A stretch of DNA of 64,000 nucleotides from Rhodococcus sp. OK302 (lineage in GTDB: Bacteria; Actinomycetota; Actinomycetes; Mycobacteriales; Mycobacteriaceae), in NCBI RefSeq assembly GCF_002245895.1, contig NZ_NPJZ01000002.1, forward strand, positions 558,001 through 622,000, in the 5' to 3' direction. The notes under the pieces were generated by a model. The model did no database searches and was not told where the DNA came from. It worked only from the letters and a program-made list of their open reading frames with translations. The position numbers were made by a program, and so were the translations under genes. Shown one piece after another: positions 58,293-64,000 of the stretch. Position 1 is the stretch's first letter. The number at the start of each line of letters is the position of its first letter.

Positions 58293-58332
58293 ATGCTCGT
58301 ATGGATCAACGGCGCGTTCGGCGCGGGGAAGG
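58293..58332 (+). pseudogene. 5' relic of a P-loop kinase-like gene
   Basis: MLVWINGAFGAGKAIRRR: the first 13 residues match the start of P-loop AAA/kinase-like proteins (INGAFGAGKT), with Thr replaced by Ala, and homology ends directly after. Nothing else of the gene is left. Confidence 0.55.
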
Positions 58333-58508
58333 CCATCCGTCGTCGACGACGCGGCGAGCAACTTTGAGGCGGTGGCGTGGGGTGAGGGTGGCGTTCGCGT
58401 GAGTCACAGATGTTCCCGAGTTTCTGGGGTCCAGGAGGGGCCCGGCGGTGGCTGGCGTGCGATCGGTCTGGTCTGGTAGTCAGGTCGTGCCTGGCGCAAG
58501 TACTTGTG
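58333..58508. other. Intergenic region, nothing recognised
   Basis: Follows the P-loop relic. No supported gene or clear signal. Confidence 0.4.
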
Positions 58509-58949
58509 TCAGGCGGTGAAGATGTATTCGCGCATGCGGGCGGTAACGTGGGCGCGTTGCCACGCGAGTTCCTCGGTGAGGGCAGGTCCGGAAAGCGCCT
58601 TGCGCGTGTACCGTTCGACGTTGCGTGCGTGCCCACCCATGTGGGCAATGGCGACTGCTTGGCCACAGGCGCGAGCCACAGCTTCAGCGGCGGGATCATC
58701 ACACTCTCGGGCGGCAGCGTGGCATGCGAAGGCCTGTTTGCGCATCGGTCCGATGGACAGCGTTCCTGCACGGAACTGGCTGGTCGAGTTCAGGGCGATC
58801 TCCAGGCGGTCGTCAGTGGGGCGGTGGCGGGTGAAGATCGGGAGGAGCCGGTAGATGCAGCCGGCGGCCCAGCCGATCAGCTCCCGTCGGTCTTCTTCGG
58901 ACAATGTCAGATCGTTGGGGTCAGGTTGAGACTGCGCGATTGTCTGCAT
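58509..58949 (-). CDS. Imm5-like putative immunity protein
   Basis: 146 residues: LTLSEEDRRELIGWAAGCIY, FTRHRPTDDRLEIALNSTSQ, RKQAFACHAAARECDDPAAE, ARACGQAVAIAHMGGHARNV. This is the Imm5-like pattern (DDR at the second helix, AAfAcHaAAR, RAcGQAvAiaHM). A second member is at 25134-25676. No toxin gene is adjacent. It is divergent from a double-MerR regulator, which may control it. Confidence 0.75.
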   Translation of the reverse strand: MQTIAQSQPDPNDLTLSEEDRRELIGWAAGCIYRLLPIFTRHRPTDDRLEIALNSTSQFRAGTLSIGPMRKQAFACHAAARECDDPAAEAVARACGQAVAIAHMGGHARNVERYTRKALSGPALTEELAWQRAHVTARMREYIFTA

Positions 58950-59003
58950 GTCTTCGAAACATACCGCTGAAGGTTCGTTTGAGGATTTGGCACTCTTGAG
59001 TGT

Positions 59004-59744
59004 GTGAGTAGTCGGAAAAACCTCAAAGCATGGTCTCGGCCGGCCAACCTTGCCCGCGCGCACGGACTGTCCACGCAAGCGATCCGGAACTACGAGGCTG
59101 AAGGAATCCTGCCCGCGGCCGCGCGCACGCCGACTGGGCATCGTCGCTTCACGCTGGTGCATCGCCTAGCGCTGGATGCCTTTGTGGCTCTGGTAGCAGC
59201 GACTGGACGCCCCTCTGCTGTGCGGATTCTGCGTGCCTGTAACGCCAATGATCTCGACGTAGCGCTTGAAGAGCTCGACCATGTCCATGCCCAACTCCTC
59301 GCGGATCGGCTCACCGTCCGCACCCTCAACACATCGATCGAGGCCGTCGCGGAGGTGAGCCCTCCTCAGCGCGCGTCGCTTGCGCCAGTCGAGCTGGCAC
59401 GTCGGCTCGGGCTGACCACCACGACGCTGCGCGACTGGGAAGCAGCTGGCATCCTTACCCCTGCCCGCGTGTCGGGCACGCGCCATCGCATTTATGGACC
59501 ACAGGATGTTCGCGATGCAGAACTCGCCCACCTGCTTCGCCGTGGTGGCCAAGGACTGACAGAGATCGCATCCGTCATCGGGGCTGTCCGAGACAACGGA
59601 GGCACCATCGAGCTGATGGAGACCATCGCCGATTGGAAGACTCACTTGTCGAGGCGCGGCGGCGCACTCCTCGCTGCCAGCAACGCCCTCGCCCAGTACC
59701 TTGGCGGGCGCGACGCTGAGTCGGCGGCCGAGCGTCGGCTGTGA
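59004..59744 (+). CDS. Regulator with two MerR-type HTH domains
   Basis: A 246-aa protein. First MerR HTH at residues 10-60 (NLARAHGLSTQAIRNYEAEG), second at 125-190 (ELARRLGLTTTTLRDWEAAG, HRIYGPQDVRDAELAHLLRR). A helical stretch links them. Tandem MerR domains in one chain resemble TioE/LiuR-like variants; no effector domain was seen. GTG 59004 is 54 nt from the divergent Imm5-like gene start. Confidence 0.88.
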   Translation: MSSRKNLKAWSRPANLARAHGLSTQAIRNYEAEGILPAAARTPTGHRRFTLVHRLALDAFVALVAATGRPSAVRILRACNANDLDVALEELDHVHAQLLADRLTVRTLNTSIEAVAEVSPPQRASLAPVELARRLGLTTTTLRDWEAAGILTPARVSGTRHRIYGPQDVRDAELAHLLRRGGQGLTEIASVIGAVRDNGGTIELMETIADWKTHLSRRGGALLAASNALAQYLGGRDAESAAERRL

Positions 59745-59896
59745 GCCAAGTGCTCGATCAACGTTTCCGGTCAGTACAGCTAGACACTCTCGTCGACCCC
59801 GATAACTAGATCGTCCGGCCAGCGATGGTGCTGAGCGTGGTCGTCTTGTCGGCGGTCACTGCTACGGTCGAGCAAGATCGCCACGAAGGAGGAACT

Positions 59897-60358
59897 GTGA
59901 CTGAGCCCGACGCAACGATGATCCAAATCGGCTACGGGATCGAGCTGAGCCAGCGTGGCGAACGCGAGGCCGCCCGCAGCCTCTTCGCTGAGGTTTGGGA
60001 TCAGATCGGCGGAGAGCACGGGGATCCCTTTCATCGCTGCGGACTGGCACACTCGATGGCTGACGTACAAGACGACGTGCATGAGGAACTGGCCTGGGAC
60101 CTGCGTGCGTTTGAGGCGGCGGGCCTGATCACCGACGAGCGAGTCGCGCAGGTGGGGATGGCCAGTCCCGTGGCGGGGTTCTATCCGTCGCTGCACCTCA
60201 ACCTCGGCGAGTGCTACCGAAAGCTCGGTGATCTCGACCGTGCCCGCGAGCACCTGGGGCGCGGGCAAGCCGCCGTAAGAGCGCTGACCGACGATGGCTA
60301 CGGCCGGATGATCAAAGCGGGCCTCGACCGGCTAGCGGAACGTCTCGCGACCGGTTGA
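59897..60358 (+). CDS. Tetratricopeptide-repeat protein
   Basis: A 153-aa helical protein with TPR-like repeats (IELSQRGEREAARSLFAEVW; LHLNLGECYRKLGDLDRARE; HLGRGQAAVRAL). GAAGGAGG stands 5 nt before GTG 59897, so the longer frame to 59825 is not used. Likely a protein-binding scaffold; partner unknown. Confidence 0.8.
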   Translation: MTEPDATMIQIGYGIELSQRGEREAARSLFAEVWDQIGGEHGDPFHRCGLAHSMADVQDDVHEELAWDLRAFEAAGLITDERVAQVGMASPVAGFYPSLHLNLGECYRKLGDLDRAREHLGRGQAAVRALTDDGYGRMIKAGLDRLAERLATG

Positions 60359-60697
60359 TGGTCGAGACCCACTCAGGCGGAAGCCGGCGTGAGAGCCGCG
60401 ACCTGTTCCATGGAGTGATCAGGCTGCGGGGCCCTTCGGTCGTCCGCGCTGCATCGCTTGCGATGACGCCGGCCGATGAGCGTGCGAGAAGCCAGTCTCT
60501 GATTCCACCGCATCGAAGGGTCCGTGTTGGCGTCCGATCATGAGCCCGTCGTGCGCTTCACCCCTGGAAGCCGAACTGAAAGGGATTGTGTACTAACCAA
60601 TCCGGCAGATAAGCCGGGCTAGCAGGGAAGGCAGCTAAGGCTCTAGCGACGCGCGAATCGGCCTCCGGTACTGGAGGCAAAGCCCCACCTTGCAACA
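60359..60697. other. Region without a supported gene
   Basis: Short frames only. Near 60610-60650 is GC-rich DNA with weak pairing (CCGGCAGATAAGCCGG). The right end holds the -35 TTGCAA of the next promoter. Confidence 0.4.
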
Positions 60698-60716
60698 TTA
60701 CAACGTCACGTTGTAA
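60698..60716. promoter_or_regulatory. Palindromic operator, copy 3 (perfect)
   Basis: TTACAACGTCACGTTGTAA between -35 TTGCAA (60690-60695) and -10 TAAACT (60714-60719). Confidence 0.9.
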
Positions 60717-60770
60717 ACTTTGGCAAGTTGTGCTCGTTACTCAAAGGCGTAGTCAGAGAAGAGAGTTCGC

Positions 60771-61150
60771 ATGTCATCACCGAAAATCCTCTACGGTTCC
60801 GTCACGCTTCAGCCCATCGGCCCCAGTCACTGTTCGACCCCGGTGGAACTCGGCGACGACATGCTCTTCGCTGTTCCCGACGTGGCAACGAGCATTTTTC
60901 CGACGATGCCGGCACGGTCGTTGCGCAAACCGAATCCCTCTCGCTCGAGGATGGAACCCTCGTATGGGATCTGGTCTGCCAGGTTCGGATCCTTGCCTAC
61001 CGGGGTCGTGACGGCGACTATCTCGCGTTTCGATGGCCCGACCGCGCCCGGAGAGAGGAAACCCTGATGGGGGAATGGCCGGTTGATCTCGCTGATCGCC
61101 GCCAGGCGGCGCGTGCCATCTGGCACCTGATCGGACTGTGCTCCACCTAG
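60771..61150 (+). pseudogene. Frameshifted hypothetical gene under the palindromic operator
   Basis: The frame from ATG 60771 reads MSSPKILYGSVTLQPIGPSH and ELGDDMLFAVPDVA, then loses sense. The -1 frame continues naturally (NEHFSDDAGTVVAQTESLSL, RRQAARAIWHLIGLCST). One lost A near 60886-60890 (GGCAACGAG) explains it. So the gene is either a recent pseudogene, a programmed frameshift or a sequencing error. About 126 residues if joined. No family was recognised. Confidence 0.65.
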
Positions 61151-61271
61151 TCTGAGCTGCGGCGATGGCACGTCCCATGGCCGTGGTTGCCTGTTCCTGA
61201 ACTCAGTCGACCCACTGCATATTCGATGTGGTGGGTCGACTTTTTTGTGCGTGCCGCAACGCCTCTTGCAC
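61151..61271. other. Intergenic region with hairpin
   Basis: GTCGACCCACTGCATATTCG and GTGGTGGGTCGAC pair (GTCGACCCAC with GTGGGTCGAC) and are followed by TTTTTTG, an intrinsic terminator for the frameshifted gene at about 61206-61247. Confidence 0.75.
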
Positions 61272-61290
61272 ATTACAACTCGACGTTGTA
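61272..61290. promoter_or_regulatory. Palindromic operator, copy 4
   Basis: TTACAACTCGACGTTGTAA with -35 TTGCAC (61265-61270) before it and -10 TAAGGT at the end. Drives the four-gene set from 61325. Confidence 0.85.
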
Positions 61291-61324
61291 AGGTTGTTTT
61301 CAACACCAACCGAGAGGCTTCGAC

Positions 61325-61636
61325 ATGACCCGCACAGCCAACAACCCGATCACCGCCGAGATCGTCGAAGCCGCATACAATCTCGGCAACACCAATGGTG
61401 ATGCCCACCTGGTACTCGACAACGATGTCATCAAGATCCTTGCGCCCTTGGAACACCAGCTGACCAAAGCGCAGCAAGACATTCGAGACGAAACGCATCT
61501 CGCGGACTGGCAACGGTTCAGACTCCTGCGCGACGTCCGAGTCGGCGCACAGATCTACGTCGCGCTCAACCGAGCCCGCGGACAAGGCCGCAAAACCATC
61601 CGCATCGACGACCTACTGAAAGAAGCAACCCGATGA
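61325..61636 (+). CDS. Hypothetical protein, first gene of a leading-region-like set
   Basis: A 103-aa soluble helical protein (ITAEIVEAAYNLGNTNGDAH, LLRDVRVGAQIYVALNRARG). GAGAGG precedes ATG 61325. Its stop overlaps the next ATG (ATGA). Controlled by a promoter with the palindromic operator. No family was recognised. Confidence 0.7.
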   Translation: MTRTANNPITAEIVEAAYNLGNTNGDAHLVLDNDVIKILAPLEHQLTKAQQDIRDETHLADWQRFRLLRDVRVGAQIYVALNRARGQGRKTIRIDDLLKEATR

Positions 61637-61863
61637 CTGCATCCGACACCGTCACCGGCCACGTCGCCACCATCGACGGCGAGCCCGTCCTCGTCGCCGG
61701 ATACGTCGATGCCTTCCCCCACCACCCCGCCAGAGGTGTCCAGATCGCCGCATTCGGATCCGCTGCACCGGAGTCGGATCTGCCGCTGTTCGCGTTGGTC
61801 TCGGTCACCTGGGCCACGGAGGTCATGACTATCGATGCCCGTGCCCAGACCAGCACAAGCTAA
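61633..61863 (+). CDS. Small hypothetical protein, 76 aa
   Basis: Coupled to the previous gene (ATGA). It encodes mostly beta-type sequence (VTGHVATIDGEPVLVAGYVD, LPLFALVSVTWATEV). No family was recognised. Confidence 0.55.
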   Translation: MTASDTVTGHVATIDGEPVLVAGYVDAFPHHPARGVQIAAFGSAAPESDLPLFALVSVTWATEVMTIDARAQTSTS

Positions 61864-61875
61864 TACGTCGCGGGA

Positions 61876-62079
61876 ATGCTCGGCTGCCCGCGCGGGGTTA
61901 CCTGGTACCTCACGCCCGCCGACTACGACGCAGACACCGGAATCTATTCGCTGGTCCGCAAGTCGCTCGCAGCAGGCGCACGAACGGCGCACCTGCCCGA
62001 ATCGCTGATTGCCGCCATGGCCGCGCAGCGACGTAATCCGCCCAACGTCATGCGGGTTCACGACTTCTCCACCCGCTGA
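61876..62079 (+). CDS. Small hypothetical protein, 67 aa
   Basis: ATG 61876 follows CGGGA, 12 nt after the stop before it. Reads GVTWYLTPADYDADTGIYSL, then VRKSLAAGARTAHLPESLIA. Probably a real small protein in the set. No family was recognised. Confidence 0.5.
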   Translation: MLGCPRGVTWYLTPADYDADTGIYSLVRKSLAAGARTAHLPESLIAAMAAQRRNPPNVMRVHDFSTR

Positions 62080-62127
62080 TCGAGACTGGTCTCTGACGCA
62101 CCAGCGACCAGACGAAGGAAACAACTC

Positions 62128-62616
62128 ATGAAACGCGAAACCTTTTGGAGCTGCCACGCCGCACCGACGGTGTCCGAAGCGCTCGAGGTCGCCACCCGCG
62201 AGGCCGTGGCCGCGATGCACGAATCGCTCGGCGCGGACGCGCAGCCCTTCAACATCTCGCACACCACCACCGTCGTCTCCGCCGAAATCCCACAAACACC
62301 CGACATGCTCAGATCCCTTGCCGGAGCACGGCCCACCCACCAATACGAAGCAGAAGCCCTCGCCCGCGGTGATGCTCATCGGCGAGATCTGGTGACCACC
62401 CGATCAGCCAACGACACCCAAGGAACGAACATGTACCCCGACCGACTCGACGCCATCGCAGCAGCAGCCCACACCGCCGGCGCATCGGCGCAGACGCACA
62501 ACCTCGGAGCCGTCCACGCCGAGGTCCATCACGCCGCGCTCACCCTGCCGCAGTACCGACCCGCACGCCTGCCACAGACATCGTGGGAATCGATCCTCGC
62601 CGACCACCGCCGCTGA
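62128..62616 (+). CDS. Hypothetical protein, 162 aa
   Basis: GAAGGAAAC precedes ATG 62128. An Ala/His-rich helical protein (EALEVATREAVAAMHESLGA, AAAAHTAGASAQTHNLGAVH). No family was recognised. The last gene of the set starting at 61325. Confidence 0.6.
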   Translation: MKRETFWSCHAAPTVSEALEVATREAVAAMHESLGADAQPFNISHTTTVVSAEIPQTPDMLRSLAGARPTHQYEAEALARGDAHRRDLVTTRSANDTQGTNMYPDRLDAIAAAAHTAGASAQTHNLGAVHAEVHHAALTLPQYRPARLPQTSWESILADHRR

Positions 62617-62726
62617 CCGACAAACCCGCCGAATCTCTATTCCGCGTGGTCAATTCACGTCCCGGAAGTCCCGGAAAGTGTCGTTGCCTGGCAGGATGAG
62701 CATTCGAGAACAACAGGGGGAATTCA

Positions 62727-63527
62727 ATGTTCAACGCTTTTACGGTGATGCCGGGCGACGAGGGATCGCCGGTCATCGTTCATGTTCCGCATTCCGCGCG
62801 CGTGATCCCGCAGGGCATCCGGGCCGACCTGATGCTCACCGACCAGGAGCTAGCCGACGAGCTGGACGAGGCCACCGACACCGCCACCGACGAGATCGCG
62901 ATCGCTGCCCTCGCACACGTCCGCCTGCTGCCGGCAGTCGTGATCAACGGGCTCTCCCGCCTGGTCGTCGACCCGGAACGGTTCCCCGACGGCGATCCGG
63001 CGGAGGCGTTCGGTCGCGGCGCGGTCTACACCCGGACCTGCTCCGGAGCGCCGCTGCGCGCCGAGCCGTACCCAGCTCGGGAGGAACTGATCGACGGGTA
63101 TTTCCGGCCCTACGCCGCTGCGGTCACCGACGCCGTCACCGACCGGCTCAACGCATACGGGCGTGCGATCGTCATCGACCTGCACTCGTATCCGGCGAGG
63201 CCGTCCGCGTTCGAGGACGCCGCCGCATCCCGGCCACCGCTGTGTATCGGGACCGACTCCTGGCACACACCGGAGTGGCTGATCGACGCCGCCCGTGGCG
63301 CTTTCGCGTCCCTCGGCGAGATCTCCGAGAACACTCCCTACGGCGGCACGTACGTGCCGCTGCGGCACTACGGATGGGACGACCGGGTGTCCTCGGTGAT
63401 GATCGAGCTACGCCGCGACACGTACCTGACCGATCCAGCCGCACCGCACCCCGAACGCATCGCGCAGCTCGGCCGCGACCTCGCTGCCCTGATCGACGCA
63501 GCCACCGACCGATCCGCTGATGTGTAA
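62727..63527 (+). CDS. N-formylglutamate amidohydrolase family protein
   Basis: A 266-aa protein with the FGase fold: SPVIVHVPHSARVIPQGI at the start, VVINGLSRLVVDPERFPD, AIVIDLHSYPARPS and VMIELRRDTYL. His/Asp/Glu residues in these blocks fit the metal site of the family. It would release formate from N-formyl amino acids; in actinobacteria such genes also occur on phages and plasmids. AGGGGGAA precedes the ATG. Confidence 0.9.
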   Translation: MFNAFTVMPGDEGSPVIVHVPHSARVIPQGIRADLMLTDQELADELDEATDTATDEIAIAALAHVRLLPAVVINGLSRLVVDPERFPDGDPAEAFGRGAVYTRTCSGAPLRAEPYPAREELIDGYFRPYAAAVTDAVTDRLNAYGRAIVIDLHSYPARPSAFEDAAASRPPLCIGTDSWHTPEWLIDAARGAFASLGEISENTPYGGTYVPLRHYGWDDRVSSVMIELRRDTYLTDPAAPHPERIAQLGRDLAALIDAATDRSADV

Positions 63528-64000
63528 ACCCAAGCCAGGACCGCGCTGCACCCCCCACATGCGCGAGCGCCTCGACAAGGTCACGGCGCGCGTCGATCAA
63601 GCCCGCGCCAAGCTCGACGAGCACCCCAGCCACGCACGGTTGCAACGCCGACTCGCAGCAGCCGACGCCGATTTCGAGGAAACCCTCGAGCTCTACGACT
63701 CCACACCCGGCGGTCAGGACGACCTGCGCGCCGCGTTCGCCACTGAACCTGACCCGGAGCGCCGCGCAGATCTGGACCGCAGGCTGGCCGCTGGGCAGCA
63801 GCTGCGCGCCGAACAAACCGAAGCCCTCCGCCGCGCCCGAAACGGCGCGGACAATGACAACGAGCGAGGAGAACACGATGGACGAACCGATGACACAGGA
63901 ACGCCGCGAGAGGTTCTGGAAGAAGTACGGCTGGAGCCCGGAACTGCCGGAGGACCAGCGGAAGGCGATCGAGGAGCGCTACACGGACTCGGGAATCGAG
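63520..64000 (+). CDS. Coiled-coil hypothetical protein, runs to the window edge
   Basis: ATG 63520 overlaps the end of the amidohydrolase gene. Reads MCKPKPGPRCTPHMRERLDK, then heptad-rich sequence (ARVDQARAKLDEHPSHARLQ, ADLDRRLAAGQQLRAEQTEA). The frame stays open to the window end, but the part after about 63870 is overlapped by a more convincing start at 63878, so the true end is unsure. No family was recognised. Confidence 0.5.
   Translation, partial: MCKPKPGPRCTPHMRERLDKVTARVDQARAKLDEHPSHARLQRRLAAADADFEETLELYDSTPGGQDDLRAAFATEPDPERRADLDRRLAAGQQLRAEQTEALRRARNGADNDNERGEHDGRTDDTGTPREVLEEVRLEPGTAGGPAEGDRGALHGLGNR
63878..64000 (+). CDS. Hypothetical protein, cut by window edge
   Basis: GAGGAG lies 6 nt before ATG 63878. 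Reads MDEPMTQERRERFWKKYGWS, then PELPEDQRKAIEERYTDSGI. A natural-looking charged N-terminus; it overlaps the previous frame by more than 100 nt, so one of the two ends or starts differently from what is given. Confidence 0.55.
   Translation, partial: MDEPMTQERRERFWKKYGWSPELPEDQRKAIEERYTDSGIE

Overview
The window looks like accessory DNA, probably a large plasmid or integrated plasmid, from a mycolic-acid actinobacterium (Rhodococcus, Gordonia or Nocardia type). The reasons are the high GC, the many GTG starts, GTGA/ATGA stop-start overlaps, an MspA-type porin, a WhiB-like protein, a cutinase-like exported protein and an actinobacterial conjugation cluster. No rRNA, intact tRNA or CRISPR array was seen. 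No relaxase gene was recognised.

Left part (1-27.6 kb): a mosaic of metabolic genes, regulators and mobile-element debris. It holds a partial glycosyltransferase, an FAD oxidoreductase, an IS110 transposase, a HIT protein and two TetR genes, each divergent from a tiny membrane peptide with the same ending. A minus-strand envelope/toxin operon (12.5 to 6 kb) contains a porin, two near-identical small membrane proteins, a lipoprotein, a secreted 978-aa protein with a nuclease-like tail, and two unknowns. Next come an IS3 element that cleanly interrupts a small membrane-protein gene, MsrA, lipoproteins, a methyltransferase, an AbiTii-like protein, a lipase, an IS5-type element, an Imm5-like protein, a DUF1707 protein and an ASCH protein. 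At least five truncated serine-resolvase relics and six copies of a short same-orientation repeat lie between these genes.

Middle part (27.6-37.8 kb): an exported cutinase-fold protein with a very large insertion between catalytic residues, a YhcG/DUF1016 nuclease, a putative plasmid replication protein with an AT-richer presumed origin upstream, a zinc-finger/WhiB fusion, a double-HTH regulator, a GAF/DUF5593-like protein and a FabG-like reductase with a textbook terminator.

Conjugation part (38.0-55.7 kb): two divergent operons separated by 1.2 kb of non-coding DNA. The minus operon encodes a small membrane protein, a TcpE/PrgI-like protein, a VirB4-type ATPase, a polytopic VirB6-like protein, a TcpC-like protein, a three-domain cell-wall hydrolase (M23 + SLT + NlpC/P60) and two exported proteins. 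The plus operon encodes an FtsK/TcpA-type coupling ATPase, a small protein, a ParA-like ATPase and three exported or membrane proteins. The 20-bp element TTATCCACAGGTCACGTTGA stands 80-120 nt upstream of the first gene of both operons and of the cutinase-like gene, always in the same orientation, which suggests one transfer regulon. The spacer also holds a perfect 19-bp-arm palindrome.

Right part (55.7-64 kb): plasmid leading-region-like small genes. An excisionase-like HTH gene, a DUF3560 gene, a frameshifted gene and a four-gene set of unknowns all have a palindrome of the type TTACAACGTnACGTTGTAA inside the promoter. This looks like a second, repressor-controlled regulon. The end carries an Imm5-like protein opposite a double-MerR regulator, a TPR protein, an N-formylglutamate amidohydrolase and two genes cut by the window edge.
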